Shown: one piece after another, positions 28,901 through 37,810 of the stretch | How the letters are laid out: each line of letters begins with the position of its first letter | Position numbering within the stretch: the first letter of the stretch is position 1 | Origin: a virus | Virus record (IMG/VR): IMGVR_UViG_3300006929_000018 | Span: 1 to 55,527 of that record | Length of the DNA stretch: 55,527 bases | Direction: 5' to 3' (one strand) | The notes under the pieces: model-generated | What the model was told of the DNA's origin: nothing | What the model saw: only the letters and a program-made list of their open reading frames with translations | The model's database searches: none | Program-made: the position numbers and the translations under genes

Positions 28901-31900
28901 ATTTGTTTACTTCTTTCTTCTAACTGTCTATCTATATTTATATCTCTTTGTTTTTCTTCCTGTATTCTTTCTTCTATTGATTCAATAAAACCTATAACAT
29001 CAACATTAGGACTTATTCTTTCTTGCATAGAATTTATAGTATTATCCATATATTGATTTATTTTACCTATAAACTTATCAGAAAATAAAGGAGATAAAGA
29101 ATCTTCTTTGAATCCAAATTCAAAAAACTTATATTCAATATTAAACATTAAAATTTGTTCTCTTTCTTTCAAATCATTAAATCCATTTCTCATTTGTTGT
29201 ATTTCTGATTCTGTAATAAATTCATTTAATAGTTGTTTATTTAAAACTACTTGTTCACGACCCTTACTATTTTTTACAATTTTCATAGATTTAAAAAACG
29301 TATTGTCTGGATTGGACTTCATAACCTTTTTTAATTCTTGTATTAATCTACTTTTAGTTAAATTAGGATATATAATATCTGTCATATTTTCTAACATTTT
29401 ATCAGATATTATTTTGTTGATTATTTTATTTTTTTGGTCCTTACTTTTGTATAGTAATCCTTTTTTATTATTATAAACTTCTTCCATTATGGACTGCATA
29501 TAAGGAGTGTATCTTATATCTGTTACAGAAGCTCTATTTAACATCGTTTCAAATAAACCTAAAGCGTGTGTCATAATAGGATTTTCAAAAAGTCCTCCCA
29601 TATTTCTTTTTTCGTCTCCTCTTATGTCATTAATCTTTTTTACTACACTCATCAATTCTAAAGGATTCTTTTCTATAGATTGATGTACTGTAAACGCTTT
29701 ACCTACAGGTTGAGCTACATCTTTATTAAATTGTTCTAAGTTATATATAAGACTTAATGTTTTGATTTGTTCTTTTGATAAAATAGCTTTTTCCCTCATT
29801 CCTTCTGCTTCAAATTCATCATATATAAATTCAACTGTCTCAGGAGATTGCTTGCTTAACCAATTAATAAAGTCTGAACTCTTTTTACCAGGTTTCTTTT
29901 TTGTTCCTAGTAATTGTTGTATAGTGGAATCAGAAGAAACAAATCTTTTACCATCTGTTGTTTTCTGCCATTGGAAATACTTTTGTACAATATCAGATGT
30001 GTATATATCTTTACATTCTTGTAAAGAATATCCTAATCTTCTAAGCATTACAAATCCTGCTACTGATTGTTCGTTTAGTCCTAGTCTTTCTGCATACTGC
30101 CATTTAGCGTTGTCTAATACTATATTAAGTAACTGAGCTAATCCAAACCAATTTCCTACTCCGTTTTCAGCGTTTCTATCGTCATAAAATTTATCCACTT
30201 TTCTTCCGTTAATATCTACTTCAAAACCTAGTTCTACGCCACTAACAGAAAATATATTCAAACTTCTTTGTAAAGCAGCTACAATACCTACAAGAGCTTT
30301 TGTAGGAACATTTTCTTTAAATGTTTTAGAATCTCCATGAGGAGTTAGTTGAGAGTCTGTTTTAGGTCTTTCTTTTCCAATTACCTTTTCTACATCTTTT
30401 TGAAAGTCTATATTTGCTGTAATTTCTTTTCTTACATCTTCTCTACTAACTAAGTCTACATATAAATCAAAAAATTCATTACTATCATTTCTCCAATCAT
30501 CAGATGATTTTATTTCATTTTTGTTGTATTTGAAGTTCATATGTACTGAGTCTCCATCTAAGTCAGCTCCCCAATATGCGGATACTTCGGCTGGTATGGT
30601 TATTTTAGACGTAGGACTTCCTTTTAATTGTCCATGAAATCCTTTTACTATAAATACACTTGTACTTACTTTACCATGCGAAGGTATTCTAGTTCCTAAA
30701 AATAAGTCACCTTCTTTAACTCCTTGTTTTTGTAAATAACCAGGCACGTAAGCTTCTGAAACTACAACCTTTTTACCATCTATAGTTCTTTCTTCAAAAG
30801 CTTTTAATCCCATCCCCAATGAAGACGATTGATAAGCTATACTCCCTTTTGTGTACATTTTAGTTCCTTTCTTAGCTACCCTACCATTAGCTATAGAATT
30901 GTACACAGAGTTCATTGCAGGGTATCTACCGTCTAGATTGCCAAATATTGAAGCAACTAACTGACCAAATACCGCTGGGTCAACAGAACCTTCAAATTTT
31001 TCCATTTCTTTAAATACATCTTTAGTTTTGGCGTCAGGAGAAGTAATCATACCTTCATCTAAATTTCTTTCTTTGTTAGCTTTTTCCATTACATTTTTAC
31101 GAAGCTCTAACATTCTATTTAGAATTTCAAAGTCTTTAGGACTATTCATATTGTTTGCTAAATTGTAAAACAATTGTGACGGAAAATATCTTTCTTCTTT
31201 TTGTTTGTCTAACTCTAATTGTATACCTAATCCCTTTCCACTTAAACCATTAAACTCCCTGTTTATATCATTTTCTTCACCTATCATAAACAGTTCATCC
31301 TGACTTTTTAATATATTGTCTAAATTCTCTTTATTTAAATTCCTAACATCATATATATATTTGCTGCCTTTTTTTCCGTTAATTCCATCAAACCAAAGTT
31401 TAGCTGAAGATTCAGAAGCAGCTATTACTAAGTGACCATGAGAAAACATATCAACATATTCTAAATTTGGTATAGTAGCAGCGGCTATACTTGTGTTTCT
31501 TTCTCTTAATATATTCGCTATGTTTTTATGTATTTCACTTGTAGCTTCCATATCAGGAGTTAACACTTGTACAGCAAATTTTAGATACGTAGTATTACCA
31601 TCTTCTCCTCTATAATTATATACAAACTTATATACACCTCCTACATCTTTAACTCCACCATATTTTTCTGTAATTATTTTTGCTTGTTGTGGTAATATGT
31701 ACCCCGCTGCATCATTCTCTATCCAAGCTTCCACTCCTTTAGGTATTTCGTTTTCTGTATATATATTACCTTCTTTATCTACATAATAATCTTTTGTAAT
31801 AACAGGTTCAAATGATGTTGTGTGGTCGTATGTTGTATGAGAAGCAATAGTACCAGCTAATCTTTTTATATAATCTACTTCATCCTTCGCTTGTTTGTGG

Positions 31901-34900
31901 TCATACCCTAACAACTGTTGAGCCATAAATTTATTAGCTATATAACTTGTTAAAAAATTCTTACGCTGCTCTACTGTACTGTTATTCCAAGATGTATTGT
32001 TTTCTAACAAATCAGGATTTTTAAAAAGTTCTAATAGAAATTTATCATATATTTTATCTATTTCTTTAATTTTATAATTACCCTGTTTATCTTTTATAAC
32101 AGTATAAGGAAAAACCTTGTCTCCTTTTATATATTTGTCTTTTAACGCTGGATTATTATATAATGTTCCTAAAACTTTATTTCTACTAACTACATCTGTT
32201 ATAGCTATAGATTTAACATAATATCTTCTACTTTTATCAGAAAATGTTCCAATTACTTGGTCGTATAATACCGACTCTCCTGCTTTTGATTTTTGCACAG
32301 CATTAAGATAATTATACATATCTATAGTCATCATTTCCGCTGGGTCTATTTGTGTCATAGTTTTAGCTCCGTTGTCCCATCTTTCTACACTATCTTGACC
32401 TGGATAATATCTATACATACCAGAATGAACAGTTATGTCAAATGGATTATCCATTATATCTCCAGTTTGACCACCTATTAATATATCCGCCTCATATTTC
32501 TCTTGTATCATTAATGAAAAAATATTATTTTTTGGGTTGAATATACTTTTCTTTCTTTTGTCTATATTTAATATTTTTTCTACCGAATCATAAGCTTGGT
32601 TATGTAGAGCGTTATTATTATTAAATATACTAATACCGTCACCTGTTACGTTGTCTACAATAGACAAATAGTTCATAGGTCTAGACAACACTAATACTTC
32701 ACTTAAAACTTGTTTAAAAGATTGCAAATTGTTTTCAAAATAATCATAAGCTTTTGCCCTTTCGTTTACTTTAGTTGTCCATTTTTCTGTATTTTTATTA
32801 AACAACATAAACTTACTATTTTTAAGACTTATTCCTTGTAACCCTGATTGTCTTTCAAAAAATACATCAGTTAAATACATAGGCTTTCCATTCCATATTA
32901 TAGTTTCGTTTAATATAGCGTCTATATCTATTCTTTCAAATCCGTCTGTATTTTTAAATAATGTTTCTATTATAGCTACTACACCATCATTTTTAGAAAT
33001 TGAACTAAAATTATTTTCACTTACTTTATTATATATATTTTCTATCTCTGCTCTTTTTTGTTGTTTTTCCGCTTCTGTAGAATTAGTCCAACTGTCTATC
33101 ATTCTAGTTATAACACTTTGTTCTGTTGTTCTGCTTAATAAAACCCTATCTTGCCACAAATATTCTCCAGTATCTTTGATAAGTAATCTATCTCCCTGTA
33201 ATCTTTCAATTACCATACTTTGAAATATATTAGATATTTGTAATAATTTAGCGTCTGTATAGTTTTGATTTTCAAATACTTTATTATCTAATATAGATAA
33301 CATTTGCTGTATTTCAACAGAGTTACTTTCTCTAACCATTCGTATAAAATCTTCTGGATTTCTTTTAACGGATTTAGCTAAACTATATAATTGATACATT
33401 AATTTTTTTCTTTCAAAAGGAGATTCAGATTTTACATTATATATTTCCGCTACAGCTTTGAAAAAATTAGTTAAAGTTTTAGGCATATTCATGTTCTTTA
33501 ACTCTTCGTTATGTAAATCCGCTTGATTTAAATCTGTCTCATCGTTAAGCTCCTCCTCTTCAAATTGTATCATTAATTGTTTACCTTCCTCGGTTTCTAA
33601 TCCTATTCCTTTTTCTTTTACTATAGCTTCCAATAATAATTTATCACTATTAGCTAAATTCTTTTTATATTTAGGATTAGTCGTATATAATACCGCTCGT
33701 ATATATTGTTTTAATTGTTCTATCTTTTTATCTTCTAGAGATTCTGAATTTATTAATCCAGATTTATTTATTCTTTTTATTACATTATCCACTATTTGTT
33801 CGTCTTCCAAACCTTTGCCTAATTCATAATTTAAAAACGTATGAACTAACGCATATTCTGTAGCTTTTCTAAACGCTGCTTTTTTAGCTCTTTTTATTTC
33901 TCCATAACCTGAGTTTTTGATAACACCTTTTTTACCGAAGTTTAAGAGTACGTGTTTCATTGCAGCTTCTAATGTAAGGGTAGGTAATACATCGTCTACT
34001 TTATTTAAAAATTCCCTAGCTTCTTCATCCGTAGCAAGGTTTTTAGTTTCTTTATAAAATTTAACTAAATCTTCTTCTAATTGTTTTTGTACTTTACTGT
34101 CTTTTATAATTGCGTTTAACGAACCATAACTATTAGCTTCTAATGACCTTACGAAAGATTCTTCCAGTAAGTGTTTCTGTTTCAAATTGCTTAATTTTTT
34201 AGCTATAGCTCCACCCCTTCTTTTAGTAGTAAGTTGTGTAATAAGAGACACATATAACTCTGATGTTTTTGTATCGTCTACACCTTCATTTTTTACAATA
34301 TTTGTTATAATATCTTTTATATCACTTTGTATGTTATTGTTGTTATTTATAATACCTTTCTGTAATTCTACGAAAGTTCCTACTGTCATTACAGTTCCGT
34401 CTATATCAATTAATGTTAATTCTGGATATTGTATAGAAGTTAAATCAAATATATCTGACTTTACTAAAAGTTTGTTAATTCTTTTGATTAATGGTGATTC
34501 CTCTTGCATTCTATACCAAACGTGACCACCTTCATGTATTATATCTGTGCCTACTGTACCACCTTCTTTTATAAGTAATGTACTACCTATAGCTAATGAA
34601 ACAGCTTCATTTCCAAAAGCATCTAAAAGTTGCCCACTAATTACATACGCTTGGTCTGCTGGTATTAGATTTTTTTCTAATAGTTTTTGCAGCATAACAT
34701 ATTCTCCTAACCCAGCGTTTGTATATACTTCATGGTTTCTTCTAGGTACAGCTCCATCATATTTTTTGAATGTATTATCTTCACTAGGCTTAGTTATCTT
34801 ATCTTTTATTTTAGATTTAATTTTTTTAAAACCTGATACAATCTTTTCTTTTGTTTCTTTGACTTTTTCTTTTACTGTTGTAGTTTTCTTAGCTCTTGTT

Positions 34901-37809
34901 ATTTGCTCGTCTTTAACATCATAATCCCTATATTCAATAGTACCTATTACTTGTCCATCTACTTCAGCTACCATTTTATATTGGTATAAATCATTATTGA
35001 ATTGAAAAAATAATTGTCCGTCTATTTTAATTACATCTTTTCCACCTTCTTTTGGTAAAATTAATTTTATTTTGACTGGTATATTATCTTGATTTATATA
35101 TCTAGCTAAGAAATTATTTATAGTTTCGTTACCTACTTTACCCTCTCTATTGTAGAATTTTATTTTACTACCTTTACTATCTGTAATAGTATAACTACTA
35201 CCTCCTTTTGTAGGTACAATAGATTTAGCTCCTACTATAATTTCACCACCTTTTTTAGCTATAGTTTCGGCTAATTTTTTTACTTTTTCTAATATTGGAA
35301 TTTTTTTACGAACCTTTTCAGACTTAGGTTCTTCAGGTAATTTTAATTGTTTTTGTTCAGTTTCTGCTTTTTTTTTACCTGTATCTTGCTTTGATGACCA
35401 GTCTGCCCAAGACTCTGTTATAGTTCCGTCTTGTTTTCCTTTAAGATATTCTTCTGCTTTTTTATAAACGTCAGGTGTAACTCCAGCCATACCTTTCATT
35501 TTCTTTTTCAGTTCATTAAAAGCTCTTTTTATTTGTTGTGGAGTTTTTGATTTCTTTAGTATTCTTTCAGTTCTATCTACAGCGTCAGATACATTTTTTT
35601 CAACAACTTTTGTTCTTTTTCCTGTTAAATCTTGTACCGCTTCTACTCCTTTTTTACCTACACTTTTTACCGTTTTAACTCCCTTTTTAGCCACTCCTTT
35701 TATGGCGTCAATAGCTTTACCTAAAAATCCTTTAGAGTCTTGTTCTTTTTGATATTGTTTATATTCCTGTACAGTCATGCCAGCTTCTTTAGCTTGTTTA
35801 GCTGTCATTCTTTCTTGACCTTTTTGTGTGTATTGTTCGTACTCTTCTGATGTAAGTCTTTCTTTATATCTTTTGTCTACCTTTCCTTCTTTTGTTAAAA
35901 TTTCTTCTTTTTGTAAATAAAAATTTTCTATTTCGTTTTTAAGTTTTTTTTCTTCAACTTGTAATTCATTTAGAGCAGATTTCTCTTCATTATTTATTTT
36001 GTTAATAACAGATTGTTGTTTTTCTTTAGAAACATTTTGTTTTACCTTTTTTCTTTTTTCTTCATAGATTGACTTTACTTGTTCTTGTTGTGAATTATTT
36101 CTTGTTAATCTATTTTCTCTGTAAAAAACCTGTTTTGCTCCAGATTCAGTAAGAGTTGTGTTAACAGAATGTTTATCATAATTTTCTACCATTCTGTCTA
36201 TAGTCTTAAAAATATTGTCTCTACCTTCTTCTGTTAACTTTCCTTCTTCTACTTGTTTTTCTATAACTCCTTTCATAACAGTTCCATCACCATTATGATT
36301 CCACACGTGGTCCGCAACTAATTCATCAGATAGATTTTGATAATCTCTCATTACTTCTGGATTGTATGTTCCGTCTTCGTTTAGTAATCTTAACTGTTCT
36401 GTTTTTTGTAATTTTTCATCTAACATTTTAGACCTCTCTGCTTGAGCATCTACAGCTCCTCTAGTACCACCCATTGCCGCTCCTAAACCTACAGATGTCC
36501 AGAATATATCTCTAGCTTCTTTTGTAAATGTACCGTCAGCATTTGTTATCCAGTCTGTATAAGATTCGTAATCTTTACCTTGTTCTTCTTGTAAGTTTGC
36601 GTATTTTATCCATTCTTGATATGTTTCTTGTAATCCTTCTGTATATCCCTCTACACCCGCATAAGCTCCCGCTGTAGGTAATACAGTCCCAGCTCTTCCT
36701 AATAATGGTTTTATGATACCAGCTATACTTTTGCTAAATCCTGCTGGTTCTGGACTAAGTCTAGCTATTTTACTCATTTTAAAGTTTTTACCAAGGCCTC
36801 CAAATAATATACCATATTGCACAACATCTAACGCAGCCCATTTGGCATTATCCCAAACAACTCCACTAGCAGCATTTGCAGCTTGTTCTTTACTTAATCC
36901 CATTTTTATACCCTGACTATATGTTTCTCCTCCTAAGTAAGCTCCTTCAAATAAATTGGCTGTTATACCCCCTCCAATTGCTCCTGTCCATCTTTCAGCT
37001 CCTTTTGTTAGTACCATTCCTTTTTTACCAGCATCTATTGCGATATGTTTAGCTAGTCCACTTCCTCCTACTCTGTTAGTACCATATAATAATTTTGCAA
37101 CTTTAGAACCCTGTTGTGTTGTAGCAACCATTCTTCCTGCTTGACCTATTCTTCCTGTCTTAGCTAATCCTATAAGTGCTCTACCCCCAAATCTAGTAGC
37201 AGCAAAAGCTCCACCTCCATACGGTATCATAAATGAAGCCGCGTATGGTAATAACCTAGCAACTTTATGTGACCAAAATTCTGCCTTAAACATATCTGTA
37301 AATGTAAGGTCTTGTAAATCTTCTGATACAATTAATAAATTTTCATTTTGAAACTCTTGGCCTTTTTTCTTTAACCATTCTCCCACTGATGTATTAGGGT
37401 CTGGGTCATTAGGACTTACTAAAGCAGATAGATAATCTATTGTATCTCCTGTTCCATACACTAAATCTCCCCATCCCGCTCTTAAGGCTCTACCTGTGTC
37501 TGATACAAAATCACCCATAACTGCATCAGGGTCGGTCATATATAAACTTCCTGTTTCTACGTCACCTCTCATAGGGTCTACTAAACCTTGTGTAAGGTTT
37601 TCTCTCATTTGACCTTGAGCAACGCTTCTATAATAGTTGTCTATATTTTGTTGTTGTTGCACTTCTTGTTCACTAGGACCTAGTAAACTTTGAAATATTT
37701 CTGATGTACTCTGTGCGTTGTCATATCCCTGTATAGCTTCTGATGGTAATTGTACATTTGGGTCTAAATCACCACTAGGTAAATATGTTTCTTCGTATTT
37801 TTCAGCCAT
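25954..37809 (-). CDS. Giant virion protein with RNA-polymerase-like DLDGD site (3,951 aa), candidate virion RNA polymerase
   Basis: Residues 2416-2420 are DLDGD within SAYWGADLDGDSVHMNF, matching the metal-binding DxDGD loop of the second double-psi barrel of multisubunit and crAss-type RNA polymerases. The preceding GTRIPSHGKVSTSVFIVKGF and SSLGMGLKAFEE steps match the run-up in crAss-like virion polymerases. HEGGH at 1092-1096 is a zinc-peptidase motif. N-terminal residues about 190-460 are hydrophobic and Gly-rich, with EGLQETYQEW typical of ejected proteins. Residues about 570-1,040 are a charged, Lys-rich coiled-coil region. A membrane segment lies near the C-terminus (GIGLAGVVSLLILAL). 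At 3,951 residues it is far longer than the roughly 2,200 of characterised crAss-like polymerases. Likely packaged and ejected with DNA. Polymerase activity is inferred from motif and context. Confidence 0.7.
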   Translation of the reverse strand: MAEKYEETYLPSGDLDPNVQLPSEAIQGYDNAQSTSEIFQSLLGPSEQEVQQQQNIDNYYRSVAQGQMRENLTQGLVDPMRGDVETGSLYMTDPDAVMGDFVSDTGRALRAGWGDLVYGTGDTIDYLSALVSPNDPDPNTSVGEWLKKKGQEFQNENLLIVSEDLQDLTFTDMFKAEFWSHKVARLLPYAASFMIPYGGGAFAATRFGGRALIGLAKTGRIGQAGRMVATTQQGSKVAKLLYGTNRVGGSGLAKHIAIDAGKKGMVLTKGAERWTGAIGGGITANLFEGAYLGGETYSQGIKMGLSKEQAANAASGVVWDNAKWAALDVVQYGILFGGLGKNFKMSKIARLSPEPAGFSKSIAGIIKPLLGRAGTVLPTAGAYAGVEGYTEGLQETYQEWIKYANLQEEQGKDYESYTDWITNADGTFTKEARDIFWTSVGLGAAMGGTRGAVDAQAERSKMLDEKLQKTEQLRLLNEDGTYNPEVMRDYQNLSDELVADHVWNHNGDGTVMKGVIEKQVEEGKLTEEGRDNIFKTIDRMVENYDKHSVNTTLTESGAKQVFYRENRLTRNNSQQEQVKSIYEEKRKKVKQNVSKEKQQSVINKINNEEKSALNELQVEEKKLKNEIENFYLQKEEILTKEGKVDKRYKERLTSEEYEQYTQKGQERMTAKQAKEAGMTVQEYKQYQKEQDSKGFLGKAIDAIKGVAKKGVKTVKSVGKKGVEAVQDLTGKRTKVVEKNVSDAVDRTERILKKSKTPQQIKRAFNELKKKMKGMAGVTPDVYKKAEEYLKGKQDGTITESWADWSSKQDTGKKKAETEQKQLKLPEEPKSEKVRKKIPILEKVKKLAETIAKKGGEIIVGAKSIVPTKGGSSYTITDSKGSKIKFYNREGKVGNETINNFLARYINQDNIPVKIKLILPKEGGKDVIKIDGQLFFQFNNDLYQYKMVAEVDGQVIGTIEYRDYDVKDEQITRAKKTTTVKEKVKETKEKIVSGFKKIKSKIKDKITKPSEDNTFKKYDGAVPRRNHEVYTNAGLGEYVMLQKLLEKNLIPADQAYVISGQLLDAFGNEAVSLAIGSTLLIKEGGTVGTDIIHEGGHVWYRMQEESPLIKRINKLLVKSDIFDLTSIQYPELTLIDIDGTVMTVGTFVELQKGIINNNNNIQSDIKDIITNIVKNEGVDDTKTSELYVSLITQLTTKRRGGAIAKKLSNLKQKHLLEESFVRSLEANSYGSLNAIIKDSKVQKQLEEDLVKFYKETKNLATDEEAREFLNKVDDVLPTLTLEAAMKHVLLNFGKKGVIKNSGYGEIKRAKKAAFRKATEYALVHTFLNYELGKGLEDEQIVDNVIKRINKSGLINSESLEDKKIEQLKQYIRAVLYTTNPKYKKNLANSDKLLLEAIVKEKGIGLETEEGKQLMIQFEEEELNDETDLNQADLHNEELKNMNMPKTLTNFFKAVAEIYNVKSESPFERKKLMYQLYSLAKSVKRNPEDFIRMVRESNSVEIQQMLSILDNKVFENQNYTDAKLLQISNIFQSMVIERLQGDRLLIKDTGEYLWQDRVLLSRTTEQSVITRMIDSWTNSTEAEKQQKRAEIENIYNKVSENNFSSISKNDGVVAIIETLFKNTDGFERIDIDAILNETIIWNGKPMYLTDVFFERQSGLQGISLKNSKFMLFNKNTEKWTTKVNERAKAYDYFENNLQSFKQVLSEVLVLSRPMNYLSIVDNVTGDGISIFNNNNALHNQAYDSVEKILNIDKRKKSIFNPKNNIFSLMIQEKYEADILIGGQTGDIMDNPFDITVHSGMYRYYPGQDSVERWDNGAKTMTQIDPAEMMTIDMYNYLNAVQKSKAGESVLYDQVIGTFSDKSRRYYVKSIAITDVVSRNKVLGTLYNNPALKDKYIKGDKVFPYTVIKDKQGNYKIKEIDKIYDKFLLELFKNPDLLENNTSWNNSTVEQRKNFLTSYIANKFMAQQLLGYDHKQAKDEVDYIKRLAGTIASHTTYDHTTSFEPVITKDYYVDKEGNIYTENEIPKGVEAWIENDAAGYILPQQAKIITEKYGGVKDVGGVYKFVYNYRGEDGNTTYLKFAVQVLTPDMEATSEIHKNIANILRERNTSIAAATIPNLEYVDMFSHGHLVIAASESSAKLWFDGINGKKGSKYIYDVRNLNKENLDNILKSQDELFMIGEENDINREFNGLSGKGLGIQLELDKQKEERYFPSQLFYNLANNMNSPKDFEILNRMLELRKNVMEKANKERNLDEGMITSPDAKTKDVFKEMEKFEGSVDPAVFGQLVASIFGNLDGRYPAMNSVYNSIANGRVAKKGTKMYTKGSIAYQSSSLGMGLKAFEERTIDGKKVVVSEAYVPGYLQKQGVKEGDLFLGTRIPSHGKVSTSVFIVKGFHGQLKGSPTSKITIPAEVSAYWGADLDGDSVHMNFKYNKNEIKSSDDWRNDSNEFFDLYVDLVSREDVRKEITANIDFQKDVEKVIGKERPKTDSQLTPHGDSKTFKENVPTKALVGIVAALQRSLNIFSVSGVELGFEVDINGRKVDKFYDDRNAENGVGNWFGLAQLLNIVLDNAKWQYAERLGLNEQSVAGFVMLRRLGYSLQECKDIYTSDIVQKYFQWQKTTDGKRFVSSDSTIQQLLGTKKKPGKKSSDFINWLSKQSPETVEFIYDEFEAEGMREKAILSKEQIKTLSLIYNLEQFNKDVAQPVGKAFTVHQSIEKNPLELMSVVKKINDIRGDEKRNMGGLFENPIMTHALGLFETMLNRASVTDIRYTPYMQSIMEEVYNNKKGLLYKSKDQKNKIINKIISDKMLENMTDIIYPNLTKSRLIQELKKVMKSNPDNTFFKSMKIVKNSKGREQVVLNKQLLNEFITESEIQQMRNGFNDLKEREQILMFNIEYKFFEFGFKEDSLSPLFSDKFIGKINQYMDNTINSMQERISPNVDVIGFIESIEERIQEEKQRDINIDRQLEERSKQIKEEEGVVGKMTLDIVEEEAIIAGNKKTISHGYNTYNDTGNDITKLIKPGNTLVRISPPIKRNSIDDIKNLDSWARSEGYDNYDDIKENGNKYHKAFIKGEKPIYIYKIQDVSAADEVKRAKKAFNRYTSEGKEYMDSNDLLSFKEWVEDKGITMGSIKKDSLIYKRLKDRYSQYVIDYEIAEDLTADKLNLESLQKHDDEYLYDAMTKLDRLDSSATNRAKHIIRKEIAQRAFEKQTKYLQEKADLQNYDFVKPSKNEDISWLRKWMGSNNMTSRRPEIQYMINEIEKNYYNYLSRYRMYTNEINAAHDKLIESKLKGIGLIEKIKGQMNMTERYETLYGNITNREKGGRITLISAEEMKNKKSEITKEEYDYWNLYREMNDKFGNIIRQERIDAVKNIQMGDLEMFSKEGLFGLYDMRMGKNMNVENVKLYHDINGTEVLMSLSSIRTYLKSAGTAKERIANAAILEKLKRRATKLKQQGINEDGSKIVLTDAEIDALLNDGDAISKMAEGISPDKLTEADKALIEEYRRRQATEFEHMSMDLNGALLEFIRGTLFKYGDVQRDNYGNAINLKENPFVGMKNMSVLVDSIIQFNKENGNKNAAEYLTRWWKESFLEKKRPKLNTAEKILDWLVRLTTLRYLGFNPLVAVGNILAGKYQEYRKRGGKQLVVGEKRYFQDWNYSQEILKKHRIVEYSFSDFVHLDNKKGAFGKIERLSFFFMDKSENYIQGAAFLGMLTEEEYSSGEITQERVRQINHKISTLHGEGYTALDGRMLGTYALGRAALQFKKWYFTLVGDRFQQRDIDRFGEVQSGSYTTAGGYVSSLWSRFTNGDISMATFKEEYDKLGEDQQKEMGAYIRGIGLAGVVSLLILALDDDGEDDIVLRHLKKLNKDINVMTDVDRFINYTIIPTSFGTAQNIGNTVDYAISGETQKRDSYLAEKGTPKWETELKYEVAPFGQTHKEVRKVIYGGSSEKESPIIR

Positions 37810-37810
37810 G

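Noticed and set aside
26000-37800. Many plus-strand open frames of 60-125 codons opposite the giant late gene and its neighbours
   Set aside because: They are antisense shadows of AT-rich minus-strand coding sequence, with no leader spacing, no recognisable motifs and Ser/Ile/Leu-rich composition.
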